From JAICKN01 sp036491415 (lineage in GTDB: Bacteria > Acidobacteriota > Terriglobia > Terriglobales > Acidobacteriaceae), in NCBI GenBank assembly GCA_036491415.1, contig DASXCC010000186.1, positions 1 to 45,089 of the forward strand: a DNA stretch of 45,089 nucleotides, in the 5' to 3' direction. The first letter of the stretch is position 1. Every line of letters starts with the position of its first letter. The position numbers and the translations under genes are program-made. The notes below the pieces were generated by a model that searched no databases, was not told where the DNA came from, and saw only the letters and a list, made by a program, of their open reading frames with translations. Of the stretch, positions 1 through 8,879 are shown in pieces.

Positions 1-26
1 GATCCCTCGCTGCGCTCGGGATGACA
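1..26. repeat. Short imperfect palindrome at the window edge
   Basis: The first bases contain ATCCC and GGGAT arms around a CG-rich centre, just downstream of the GH31 stop codon. From memory, closely similar intergenic elements are dispersed in acidobacterial and other genomes, but only this copy was noticed here. It could serve as a 3-prime hairpin for the GH31 transcript. It may extend beyond the left edge. Confidence 0.3.
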
Positions 27-72
27 TTTTATTCTGATTTCAAATTTACTTTCCAACCTTGTTAAATTACAA

Positions 73-2421
73 CTACGGCATGACCGCAATTTCTTTTCCC
101 GAATACTGCACAGTTTTATCAGGGCGGTCGGTTGCATCGACACCTACACCGTGGTTTTCGCCAACAAAGACAATTTGGAAATTACGACTCTCCAGCATTC
201 CCGGGAACTGTCCTTTGCGGTCGCCGATGATAAGGGTTTGCTTGGCATCATCCCAATGCATGGGAATCGTTGCATAAGCGCCCTTCTCGTAGTCGTAAGT
301 GTCGTTCTCGTCTTCGTAGAGCGTGAAGTCGCCGTCAGCGCCGCGATAAATCCGTAACTCGATCGGATCTTCAGCCTTCTGCGTGGACCATTCCATTGTC
401 GGGCCAAGAGGCAGGATGGAACCAGCTCGAACGAACAGCGGCAGACGATCCAGCGAAGCGATGGAGGAGATCATGCGTCCGCCGCTTTGCGAAGTTCCAT
501 TCCAGAAGTCATACCACTTCGCGTCGGGAAGATAGAGCATGCGGCTTGTAGCGGCGGGCTCAGTTATAGGATTCACGAGAAACGCCGGGCCGTACATGTA
601 TTGATCTCCAATATTTTGTGCACGAACGTCGGTGCGGAAGTCCATGACCAGCGGCCGCATCGGCGTGTAACCTTCGCTCGTGGTCTTCCATGCCAGCGAA
701 TAAATATAAGGAAGCATGCGGTAGCGGAGGTCATCGAACTTAACGAGAATCTTCTGCGCGTCGGGGCCGTAAGACCAGAGTTCGTTCTCATCAGGATTGC
801 GAGTACCATGCACGCGAAGAATCGGATTGAATGTGCCGTACTGGAACCAGCGAATGAACAATTCGCGGAACGCGGGATCGTTCGGGCTGCCGAAAACAAA
901 TCCCCCAATGTCAGTTGTCCAGTAAGGAATACCGGAAAGCGCGAAGTTCAGACCTGCGGGAACCTGGCGGCGAAGACTGAAGAAATCAGAATTGATGTCG
1001 CCGGACCATGCGGTGACAGAATTTCTTTGCGATCCGGAAAACGCCGAGCGCGAAAGAATGAAGACACGCTTTTGATCTGAGGCCGCACGCTGTCCCTGAT
1101 AAATTCCAGCGGTATCGAGCATGGAATAAGCGTTCACATAACGATCGCCGCTTCCTGCGAACAGTTTGTGGCCGAGCAGGATGTTGTCTTCCTGGCCTTC
1201 AGTTTCAGGCTCGGTCGTGTCCATCCACCATGCGTCAATTCCCAGACTGAACAATCCTTTATTCACCTGGTCCCAATAAAACTTGCGGGCTTCAGGATTG
1301 GTCGCGTCATACACGGCCATGGCATCAGTATGGTACGGAGGCTTCGCGTACTTGAACTTGTCCACAAACCAGCCCTGCTTGTTCATGTAATCGTAATTTG
1401 TGGAGCCTGGTTCGAAGAACGGCCATATGGAAATCATCAGGTGAAAATTCAGCTTGTGAAGCTGATCCACCATGCCCTTTGGATCGGGATAATTTTTATT
1501 GAAGACAAACTCGCCTTTGCGATTCCACCAGAACCAGTCTTGAACGATGTCATCGACGGGAATATGCATATCGCGGTACTTCTGCGCGACGCCCACAATT
1601 TCGTCGGTGGATTTATACCGGTTCTTGCACTGCCAAAATCCGTAAGCCCATTTTCCGAACATGGGAGCCTGTCCGGTCAGCTCGCGATAACCAGCGACGA
1701 CTTTGTCGAGGTCCGGGCCGTAAAAGAAGTAGTAGTCAATGACATCCGCAACTTCGGAACTGATGTACATGTAATTCGCAAAGCGGTTGTTGAAGCGGCT
1801 GCGCGAATCGTTGTTCCAATACAAGCCGTAACCGCGGCTGGAGACGAGGAAGGGAATGGAGATGTTGGTATTGTCCTGCGAAATATCCACTGAATCGCCG
1901 CGATAGTTCCAAACGCCTGCCTGATGTTGGCCGAGGCCGTAGAGAGCTTCGTGCGATCCGTAAATGTTGACGAATGACTCTGCGTGGTAAGTATCTTCGC
2001 CGTTCACTTTGACAGGGGTAAGCTTGCGCGTAGCTTCCTGGACAATCTGCTGTCCATTCGTTTCACGATAGGTGATAGCGCCATCCGCACGCGTGACGAC
2101 TACTTTAAGTTGTGCGGTGGAAATAATGACATCGTTATCCGTGGAATCGACGGTCCATTGCGTTGCCGGCCAATCTTTTTTCAATACAACAAAATCCGGA
2201 TGCTCATTGAACGATGCTGTCGCTGAATAGAGAACGTGAATGATGGAGTCAGAACACGCCAGCACTTTTAGCGTGCCGGAGTGCATGGTGAATACGACGC
2301 CATCCGCCTGCTTTTGAAAAGAGACGACAGGATTTTTGGGAGCCCATTGAGCATTGGCGCTGGGAAAAAGAGAGACGATCAGAAAAAGATTGGCGAACAG
2401 GGCAAAGAAAAGTTTTCGCAT
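73..2421 (-). CDS. Exported GH31 glycosidase, probable alpha-xylosidase/alpha-glucosidase
   Basis: This 782-residue enzyme should hydrolyse terminal alpha-xylosyl or alpha-glucosyl residues with retention of configuration. A signal peptide covers about residues 1-24, ending SANA before QWAPK. An N-terminal beta-sandwich reaches about residue 240, followed by the (beta/alpha)8 barrel. The GH31 nucleophile is Asp401 in GIDAWWMDTTEPE, and Asp475 in AWSGDINSDF is the acid/base. C-terminal beta domains follow, including a DUF5110-like region. Sequences such as KWAYGFWQCKNRYKS and DDIVQDWFWW resemble alpha-xylosidases more than starch alpha-glucosidases, so xyloglucan side chains are a reasonable substrate; this is inferred from family resemblance. 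The gene is divergent from a GH3 enzyme, with a LacI-type operator between them, which suggests shared induction. No strong ribosome binding site precedes the ATG. Confidence 0.9.
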   Translation of the reverse strand: MRKLFFALFANLFLIVSLFPSANAQWAPKNPVVSFQKQADGVVFTMHSGTLKVLACSDSIIHVLYSATASFNEHPDFVVLKKDWPATQWTVDSTDNDVIISTAQLKVVVTRADGAITYRETNGQQIVQEATRKLTPVKVNGEDTYHAESFVNIYGSHEALYGLGQHQAGVWNYRGDSVDISQDNTNISIPFLVSSRGYGLYWNNDSRSRFNNRFANYMYISSEVADVIDYYFFYGPDLDKVVAGYRELTGQAPMFGKWAYGFWQCKNRYKSTDEIVGVAQKYRDMHIPVDDIVQDWFWWNRKGEFVFNKNYPDPKGMVDQLHKLNFHLMISIWPFFEPGSTNYDYMNKQGWFVDKFKYAKPPYHTDAMAVYDATNPEARKFYWDQVNKGLFSLGIDAWWMDTTEPETEGQEDNILLGHKLFAGSGDRYVNAYSMLDTAGIYQGQRAASDQKRVFILSRSAFSGSQRNSVTAWSGDINSDFFSLRRQVPAGLNFALSGIPYWTTDIGGFVFGSPNDPAFRELFIRWFQYGTFNPILRVHGTRNPDENELWSYGPDAQKILVKFDDLRYRMLPYIYSLAWKTTSEGYTPMRPLVMDFRTDVRAQNIGDQYMYGPAFLVNPITEPAATSRMLYLPDAKWYDFWNGTSQSGGRMISSIASLDRLPLFVRAGSILPLGPTMEWSTQKAEDPIELRIYRGADGDFTLYEDENDTYDYEKGAYATIPMHWDDAKQTLIIGDRKGQFPGMLESRNFQIVFVGENHGVGVDATDRPDKTVQYSGKEIAVMP

Positions 2422-2497
2422 AGTTATGTCGGACGTGGAACGAGATCCCTTTCACGCGAAGCAGTAAGTTTGTGCCGCGGGCATCTTACGCTGAATC

Positions 2498-2511
2498 TGT
2501 AATCGTTTACA
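2498..2511. promoter_or_regulatory. Putative LacI-family operator between GH31 and GH3
   Basis: The 14-mer TGTAATCGTTTACA is a palindrome with one mismatched pair around a central CG. It fits the TGTAANCGNTTACA form typical of LacI-family operators. It lies in the 142-bp gap between the divergent glycosidase genes, about 53 bp before the GH3 start and 77 bp before the GH31 start. No LacI-type regulator is encoded in the window, so the regulator would act from elsewhere. Confidence 0.5.
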
Positions 2512-2563
2512 ATACTCCGGCTCCAACATTTTATTCCAAACTGGAAAATATTCGGCCAGGCAC

Positions 2564-4756
2564 ATGAAAAATTCATTTCTGCGTTTGTCTTTAGTTATTC
2601 TTTCTCTTGTTCTTCCAGGTTTCGCGCAGCAGTATCAATATCCATTTCAAAATCCAAACTTACCGGTCGAAGCTCGCGTCAATAACATCCTGACACTCAT
2701 GACGCTGGATGAAAAAATCGCAGCGTTGGGTACGAATCCAGATGTGCCTCGTTTGGGAATTCACGGTTCGCATCACATCGAAGGCTTGCATGGGGTTGCG
2801 CTCGGTGGCCCTGGCGGTTGGGGCGGACGCGGACTGCAGCCTCTACCCACCACACAATTTCCTCAATCCGTTGGACTGGGAGAAACTTGGGACCCTGAGC
2901 TTCTGCGCCAGGCCGCGACGGTAGAAGGTTACGAAGCGCGCTACGTATTTCAGAGTGATGATCAATTCGTGACCGGGCGCAATGGAGAAAAGTATCGCCG
3001 CTCTGGGATCGTGATTCGTTCGCCAAATTCTGATTTGGCGCGCGATCCGCGTTGGGGACGCAGCGAAGAGTCATACGGAGAAGATCCGTATCTTATGGGA
3101 ACGCTGGTTACCGCTTTCGTGAAAGGTTTGCAGGGAGACAATCCAAAATATTGGCTGACGGCTTCATTGCTCAAACATTTCCTGGCGAACAGCAATGAAG
3201 ATGGCCGCGGCGGATCTTCCTCCAATTTCGACGAAAGGCTTTTGCGCGAATATTATTCGGTGCCGTTTCGCATGGGAATTGTCGACGGCGGCGCGCGCGC
3301 CTACATGGCTTCCTACAACGCGTGGAATGGGATTCCCATGACTGTGAATCCGATCCTGAAAGACATCACCATGCGCGAATGGGGATTGGATGGAATCATC
3401 TGCACGGATGCCGGCGCGCTCACCAACATGGTGACATTGCACAAATATTTTCTAGATATGGATACAGCCGCAGCGGGGGCGATCCACGCGGGCATCAATC
3501 AATTTTTGGATCGTTATCGCGAGGGCGTGACCGCAGCATATGACAAGAAGATGATCAATTTGGCCGAGATTGATGACAACCTGCGCGGCGTGTATCGGGT
3601 GATGATCCATCTCGGACTGCTCGATCCTCCGGAAATGGTTCCGTACACAAAAATCAAAGGCACCGCACCGGTTTGGGACAACGAAGAGCACAAAGCGATG
3701 GCCCGGAAGGTAACGCAGGAATCGATCGTGCTGCTGAAGAATGCGAATCATTTTCTTCCGCTCGACCGGTCAAAGATCAAAACCGTGGCCGTGGTCGGGC
3801 CTTATGCCGACCGCGTCGCGCTTGATTGGTATAGCGGAACGCCCGGGTACGCGGTAAGCGCGTTGGACGGAATCAAAAATAAATTGGGCAAGAATGTGCA
3901 AGTAAATTTTGCTGCGGACAATACCAACGACGCTGCTGTCAACATTGCCCGTACGGCGGATGTTGTAATCGCTGTTGTAGGAAACCATCCTACGTGCAAT
4001 GCGGGATGGGCCAAGTGTCCGCTGCCGAGCGATGGAAAGGAAGCGATCGACCGCAAATCAATTACGCTGGAACAGGAAGAACTGGTGAAGCAGGTTTACG
4101 CGGTGAATCCGAAAACGGTGGTTGCGTTGATTTCCAGCTTTCCATTCGCCATTCAATGGACGCAGGACAACATCCCGGCCATCGTTCACATGGCGCACAA
4201 CAGTCAGGAAGAAGGTAATGCGCTGGCTGACGTACTCTTCGGCGACTACAACCCGGGTGGCAGGCTTGTTGTGACTTGGCCGAAGTCGCTCGATCAATTG
4301 CCGGAGATGATGGACTACGACATTCGACACGGGCGCACCTATATGTATTTCAAGGGCGATCCCCTTTATCCGTTTGGATATGGATTGAGCTATACGTCAT
4401 TTGCATACTCTGATTTAAAAACCAGCGCGGACAAGCTTCCGAAAGATGGCGAGATTACAGTCAGCGTGAAAGTCCGCAATACAGGCAAGGTTGCCGGCGA
4501 TGAAGTCGTGCAAATGTACGTAAAACATTCGGGCTCGAAAGTGGACCGGCCGAATGAAGAGCTGCGCGGGTTTAAGCGGATCAATATTCAGCCGGGTAAA
4601 ACGGAGAGGGTGGAATTTCCGCTCAAGGCGAGTGTGCTTGCTTATTGGGACACAACCAAAGGTGCCTTCAATGTGGAAGCGGACGAGATCAGCGTGATGA
4701 TTGGAAGTTCATCGGCGGCTATTCAATTAAAGAAGAACATAAGCGCGGAACCATAA
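2564..4756 (+). CDS. Exported GH3 beta-glycosidase (beta-glucosidase/beta-xylosidase)
   Basis: A 730-residue GH3 enzyme that removes terminal beta-linked glucose or xylose. A signal peptide occupies about residues 1-21, cut near GFAQ. The N-terminal barrel carries the LLKHFLANSN (KH) substrate-binding motif, and the nucleophile is Asp282 in GIICTDAGAL. The second alpha/beta sandwich begins near residue 370 (VLLKNANHFLPLD), and a fibronectin-III-like domain ends the protein (about 620-715; DEVVQMYVKH, PNEELRGFKR). The overall pattern, including DLARDPRWGRSEESYGEDP, resembles the beta-xylosidase-like branch, but substrate cannot be fixed from sequence. With the divergent GH31 enzyme it could depolymerise xyloglucan-type oligosaccharides. 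A hairpin terminator follows the gene. Confidence 0.92.
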   Translation: MKNSFLRLSLVILSLVLPGFAQQYQYPFQNPNLPVEARVNNILTLMTLDEKIAALGTNPDVPRLGIHGSHHIEGLHGVALGGPGGWGGRGLQPLPTTQFPQSVGLGETWDPELLRQAATVEGYEARYVFQSDDQFVTGRNGEKYRRSGIVIRSPNSDLARDPRWGRSEESYGEDPYLMGTLVTAFVKGLQGDNPKYWLTASLLKHFLANSNEDGRGGSSSNFDERLLREYYSVPFRMGIVDGGARAYMASYNAWNGIPMTVNPILKDITMREWGLDGIICTDAGALTNMVTLHKYFLDMDTAAAGAIHAGINQFLDRYREGVTAAYDKKMINLAEIDDNLRGVYRVMIHLGLLDPPEMVPYTKIKGTAPVWDNEEHKAMARKVTQESIVLLKNANHFLPLDRSKIKTVAVVGPYADRVALDWYSGTPGYAVSALDGIKNKLGKNVQVNFAADNTNDAAVNIARTADVVIAVVGNHPTCNAGWAKCPLPSDGKEAIDRKSITLEQEELVKQVYAVNPKTVVALISSFPFAIQWTQDNIPAIVHMAHNSQEEGNALADVLFGDYNPGGRLVVTWPKSLDQLPEMMDYDIRHGRTYMYFKGDPLYPFGYGLSYTSFAYSDLKTSADKLPKDGEITVSVKVRNTGKVAGDEVVQMYVKHSGSKVDRPNEELRGFKRINIQPGKTERVEFPLKASVLAYWDTTKGAFNVEADEISVMIGSSSAAIQLKKNISAEP

Positions 4757-4785
4757 GCTTTCGCAAATTATGCGTACTTTTCCAG

Positions 4786-4818
4786 GGAGGCTTCGCTCAA
4801 AGCCTCCTTATATTTTTT
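4786..4818 (+). terminator. Rho-independent terminator after GH3
   Basis: GGAGGCTT (4786-4793) pairs perfectly with AAGCCTCC (4800-4807) across a 6-nt loop. It is followed by TTATATTTTTT. It lies 30 bp after the GH3 stop codon. Confidence 0.8.
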
Positions 4819-4883
4819 GCTGTGAAAACGTTGCTTCAAACACGTTCTATTCACGCGAATTTAATCCCTGTGTGACATTCGTT

Positions 4884-7172
4884 TTAGAGGTTTGACAGCG
4901 CTTTTCTTACATCTTCCGCATCGCTGTAATTTGGATTGATTTGCAGCGTACGCTCCAATTCCTTCTTCGCCAGTTCGGGGCGGTTCGTCTTCTGGTATGC
5001 CAAACCTAAGTGGTAGTGATACGTGGGATTTTCCGGAAAGCCGGCTTTGGTAGTGAGCCTGATTGCATCCTGGAATGAACTAATTGCGGAAGGATAGAGG
5101 CCCTTCTGGTACATCACCCAACCGAGCGTGTCCGCGACATTGGGAGAATCAGGCATGCCGCGATGCGCCGTTTGCGCAAGCGACAATGCGATATCGATGT
5201 TGTCTCCCGTTTGCAGCATCACGTAAGCAAGATTGTTGGATGCGAGCGGATTGTTGGGTTTGATGGTCAAAGCTTTCTGGTAGGAACTTTTTGCGTTCGC
5301 CCAATCGTGCTTCGTTTCGTAAACTTCCCCGATCAAAATGTAGAAGCTCACGTCGTTCGGCGAATTCTTAAGGGCATTCCGATAGGTTACGAGAGCGTCG
5401 TCCGCCGCACCTTCGGCGGTTTGCACTTGCCCGAGCTTGATGATTGCGTCAGTGTTGTTCTTATCGAGATCGATCGCTTTATGTAGAGCGGGCTCTGCAG
5501 ATTTAAAATCCTTCTTTGCCGAGAAATATATGGTGCCGAGCAGATCATAAAAAGCGCTGCTGTTCGGCACTTTTGCAATTTGCGCCTGCACAGTGTCGAT
5601 GGCTTTGTCGTACTGATGCTGCGCGGAATCAACGCTGATGAGCCCTTCTAGTGCATCGACAGAATTAGGATCGCGCGCCAGCGCCTGTTGGAATGATTTT
5701 TCCGCGTCGCTGTATTTTGACTGCGCCAATGCCAGACCACCAGCAGCGATATATCCGAGCGGGCTGTTGGGAGCAACCGCAATTGCCTGGTTCGCGTCCC
5801 GATCGGCTTGAGGAAAATGTTTTGCTCTGATGTTGCTTTGAGCGCGCAGCACGTATCCTTCCGGCGACTGCGGCTGCAGTTGGATGATTTGCGTGGCGGT
5901 TTGTTCCAGAGAATTGGTGTCGCCTTGTTGCAATAGCGCTTGTGCCAGCGCTCGTTGGGCATCAATCAAGCTTGGCTGCAACTGCACAGCCTGTCGCCAT
6001 TCGCCTTCCGCAAGTTCCAGATTGCCCTGGGCGCTCAGTGCTCGTCCCAAATGGAAACGAGCCAGCGCATTTTTCGGATCGTTCTTGATGGCGCTTTGCA
6101 ACGTTTGCACCGCGTCGTCCGCTTTTCCTTGCTGGATTTGCAGCTGACCTTGCAGGATTAATGCGTCTGTATCGTTCGGCGTCGCGTGCAGAAGCTCATC
6201 TTCCAGTTTGCTGGCTTCGTCAGTGCGACCTTTTACCAGCAGCAACTGGATGTAATTCTTTTTTACCTGCAAATCTTGCGGATGTGCCTGACTGAGCGAC
6301 TGATATTCCGCGATTGCTTTATCAACATCTCCAGTGGCGAAATAGAAGTCACCCAGCATGCGATAGCCGGAAGGATCATCCGCGAAATCTACTTTGACCT
6401 GCTTCAGAAAATCTTCAGCCTGCTGCTTTTTGCCTTCCGCGAGATAAAGGCGCACGAGCGCGGAACGCGGGGTAGGGTTTTTTGGAGCGGCTTGGATTGC
6501 TTTTTGAAATTGCTGTTCGGCCTCTTCGGGGCGATGGAGATTTTCATAAAGATTGCCAAGGGCCAATTGTCCGGGCAAGGAAGTGGGATCGAGCTGGACC
6601 GCTTTCTTCAGACTGGCTTCGGCGGCATCCAGTTGCGATCCGCGAATTTGCAAGGCGGCGACAGCCAAATATCCATCGGGCGCGGAGGGAGCCAGCGAGA
6701 CAGCCTTCTGCGCTTCCTGCATGGCTTGATCAAATTTTCCCTGTGCAGCCAGAAGATCGGCCGCTGTGGTGTGAACCTTGGGATTTTCCGGCGCTTTTTG
6801 CAGGAGCAAATCCACATGCGGCTGGGCTTCGTTCAAATTGCGGGAGGAGATTAGTAAATTTGCGATGTCCAAATGCGCCGGATAATTCTCAGGTTGCAGT
6901 TGCAAAGTGCGGTTCAGTTCCTGAAAGGCCGGAAGCCATTGTTGGAGCTTTAATTCAGCTTGCGCAAGCTGATAGTGGGCCTCGGCGAAACTGGGATCCA
7001 CCTGCACGGCATTGCCAAACTGAATGGCGGCTTCCTGATACTGGCCTTTGGCAAAATATTCCTGCCCACTGTTGAAGAATTTCTGCTTGCGGACGTTAGG
7101 ATCGCGCTTGCAAGCCGAAAAGCTGAGAGCAATGAAAGCAATAAGTAAAAGAAGCCGGAAAGAACGCTGCAT
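4884..7172 (-). CDS. Large TPR-repeat lipoprotein
   Basis: This protein is a lipid-anchored array of tetratricopeptide repeats running almost end to end, which would make a protein-protein interaction superhelix on the periplasmic side of the envelope. The hydrophobic segment LLLLIAFIALSFSAC ends in a lipobox, with Cys21 as the acylated residue. TPR signatures such as FAEAHYQLAQAELKLQQW, NPLASNNLAYVML and TYHYHLGLAYQKTNRPELA recur. I prefer the third of three clustered ATG codons (7172): GGTGGAG lies about 6 nt before it, whereas the upstream ATG at 7184 would put that site inside the gene. Length and plan resemble the TPR lipoproteins of exopolysaccharide/exosortase systems, but no exosortase is visible. 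Specific function unknown. Confidence 0.85.
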   Translation of the reverse strand: MQRSFRLLLLIAFIALSFSACKRDPNVRKQKFFNSGQEYFAKGQYQEAAIQFGNAVQVDPSFAEAHYQLAQAELKLQQWLPAFQELNRTLQLQPENYPAHLDIANLLISSRNLNEAQPHVDLLLQKAPENPKVHTTAADLLAAQGKFDQAMQEAQKAVSLAPSAPDGYLAVAALQIRGSQLDAAEASLKKAVQLDPTSLPGQLALGNLYENLHRPEEAEQQFQKAIQAAPKNPTPRSALVRLYLAEGKKQQAEDFLKQVKVDFADDPSGYRMLGDFYFATGDVDKAIAEYQSLSQAHPQDLQVKKNYIQLLLVKGRTDEASKLEDELLHATPNDTDALILQGQLQIQQGKADDAVQTLQSAIKNDPKNALARFHLGRALSAQGNLELAEGEWRQAVQLQPSLIDAQRALAQALLQQGDTNSLEQTATQIIQLQPQSPEGYVLRAQSNIRAKHFPQADRDANQAIAVAPNSPLGYIAAGGLALAQSKYSDAEKSFQQALARDPNSVDALEGLISVDSAQHQYDKAIDTVQAQIAKVPNSSAFYDLLGTIYFSAKKDFKSAEPALHKAIDLDKNNTDAIIKLGQVQTAEGAADDALVTYRNALKNSPNDVSFYILIGEVYETKHDWANAKSSYQKALTIKPNNPLASNNLAYVMLQTGDNIDIALSLAQTAHRGMPDSPNVADTLGWVMYQKGLYPSAISSFQDAIRLTTKAGFPENPTYHYHLGLAYQKTNRPELAKKELERTLQINPNYSDAEDVRKALSNL

Positions 7173-7267
7173 GAACATCTCCACCGTTATTATTGCGCAA
7201 GAAACAGGTTAATTTAGCGGGGATTTCCAGGGAAGTTACTCCTGTCACTTGGTTTGGGATTATGGGT

Positions 7268-8056
7268 CTACAGATTGGCCTGAATGAGATTCATGAGCTC
7301 TGTCTGAAGATTGGGGCCGCCGGCAACCAGGCCTGCAAGCAACGGAGATTGCAAATTGCATCGCAGGGGTTGATTGTCGGGCAAACGCACAAATCCACCG
7401 CTGCTTTCCACCAGCGCGGCGCCCGCAGCTATGTCCCACTCATGTTTGGGAACAAGCGTGAAAGTAGCGTCAGCCAAACCTGCTGCGACCAAAGCCAATT
7501 TGTACGCGACCGAGCCCATTTCCCGTACTTTGAAGTTGGCGGATTCAAATCGTTTCCACTCGCCGCGCTTGCTCTCGCTCCTGCTGGCAAGAATAGTCGC
7601 GCCGGTTAATTTTGTTTGTGAACTAGCGTGTGCGGGTTTTCCGTTATAAGTAATCCCACTCCCAATCGCGCCAAGGAAAACTTCGTTCGTCGCCGGATTG
7701 CAAATTCCTCCGGCGACATTGCGTCCATCCACCGCATAAGCGATAGATATGCAGAACTCGGGAATGCCTGCGACAAATTCGCGTGTGCCGTCAAGAGGAT
7801 CCACGATCCAGACATTTTTCTTTTGTATGCGGGAAAGATCATCCGCGCTCTCTTCCGAGAGCCAGCCTTCATCGCCGTGAAGCAATTCTTTGTGCAACAG
7901 CGCATTCACGGCAAGGTCGGCTTCGGTGACGGGATCGAGACCGGCTTTATATTCGGCAACGATTTCTCCTGGAGTGAAGCGCTCGAAGATTTTTCGCGAT
8001 GCTTCCAACGCCGATGCTATGCGCTCGAGAATTCCTGAATAGTTGTTTTGGGTCAT
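7268..8056 (-). CDS. cysQ: Inositol-monophosphatase-family phosphatase, probable 3'(2'),5'-bisphosphate nucleotidase CysQ
   Basis: A 262-residue member of the Mg2+-dependent, Li+-sensitive phosphatase superfamily. Metal-binding signatures are present in order: DPVTEADLAVN (41-51), SEES (67-70), IVDPLDGTREF (about 84-94, with Asp86 and Asp89) and a C-terminal HEWDIAAGAALVESSGG. The family includes inositol phosphatase and CysQ. CysQ converts PAP, the by-product of PAPS use, to AMP. The gene is third in an operon with ATP sulfurylase/APS kinase, which favours CysQ. A longer frame reaches back to 8146, but those 30 residues would overlap the upstream transporter gene; the ATG at 8056 begins 8 bp after that stop codon and gives the normal family length. 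Confidence 0.85.
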   Translation of the reverse strand: MTQNNYSGILERIASALEASRKIFERFTPGEIVAEYKAGLDPVTEADLAVNALLHKELLHGDEGWLSEESADDLSRIQKKNVWIVDPLDGTREFVAGIPEFCISIAYAVDGRNVAGGICNPATNEVFLGAIGSGITYNGKPAHASSQTKLTGATILASRSESKRGEWKRFESANFKVREMGSVAYKLALVAAGLADATFTLVPKHEWDIAAGAALVESSGGFVRLPDNQPLRCNLQSPLLAGLVAGGPNLQTELMNLIQANL

Positions 8057-8064
8057 GTGCGGTA

Positions 8065-8850
8065 TTAAAAAGCCAATGCTATCGCACCCCAAAGCATTCG
8101 CGCACCCGTGGCGAATAGCAGGCCACATAGAATCCGTCGCAGCCATGGCGTCGGGACGCGTGTGCTGAGGTAAGAGCCCAACAGTCCACCAGGAACAGAG
8201 CCGATCAACAAAGAGGCGACAAGCTTGGGATCTACGTTATGCAATCGGAAATGTAACAGTCCGGTCACACCGGTCAGGATCATAGCGTGAACGATGTCTG
8301 TCCCCACCATTATTTTGGGCGTGAAGCTGTAGAAGAGCAGAAGCAACATCATGATGATGCTGCCCGAACCTACAGAAGTGATGCCGACAAGAAATCCCGC
8401 GAGCAAACCGATCGCTGACATTCCCACGAACGACTTCATGGTTGGAGGACGTTGCGTGATGTGCTCTTCGATATGACGCTGGAAAAGAAGAAACGTTGGA
8501 ATGATCAGCAACAATACGCCGACGGCACAAGTGATAAACGAATTTACGCCCTGACCATAGACGTCGCGTAAGTATTGCAGCAATCTCACGCCAAGAATGG
8601 AACCGGGAACGCTGCCCAAGGCCAGGGAAACGACTATGCGCATGCGCACGGTCCCCTTGCGCAAGTGCACGATGCTGGAGCCAATTTTTGTGAAGAAGTT
8701 AAAGAGAGCGTCAGATCCCACGGCAATGATCGGGGGAACCCGCAATCCGAAGATGAGCAGGGGCAGCAGCAACACGCCGCCACCCACGCCCGTCATGCCG
8801 ATCAGGGTACCCACGATAAAGCCGATGAGAATTTTTGCGCTCAAATCCAT
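8065..8850 (-). CDS. TSUP (TauE/SafE) family membrane transporter
   Basis: A 261-residue polytopic inner-membrane protein of the TSUP family. It shows the two-fold internal repeat typical of the family: GMTGVGGGVLLLPLLIFG near the N-terminus and GFLVGITSVGSGSIIMMLLL after the middle, each followed by further hydrophobic helices. Family members move sulfite, sulfoacetate, sulfate or other small anions. It lies between the sulfate-activating enzyme (29 bp upstream) and the CysQ-type phosphatase (8 bp downstream). That placement suggests it moves sulfate, sulfite or another sulfur oxyanion, but direction and substrate are inferred. The ATG at 8850 begins directly with the first membrane helix (MDLSAKILIGFIVG). 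Confidence 0.88.
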   Translation of the reverse strand: MDLSAKILIGFIVGTLIGMTGVGGGVLLLPLLIFGLRVPPIIAVGSDALFNFFTKIGSSIVHLRKGTVRMRIVVSLALGSVPGSILGVRLLQYLRDVYGQGVNSFITCAVGVLLLIIPTFLLFQRHIEEHITQRPPTMKSFVGMSAIGLLAGFLVGITSVGSGSIIMMLLLLFYSFTPKIMVGTDIVHAMILTGVTGLLHFRLHNVDPKLVASLLIGSVPGGLLGSYLSTRVPTPWLRRILCGLLFATGARMLWGAIALAF

Positions 8851-8879
8851 AACAATCGGTTGTGATCAAACAATCAGAA

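Noticed and set aside
487..1893. Long plus-strand open frames opposite GH31
   Set aside because: They are shadows of the GH31 gene, with no recognisable domains.
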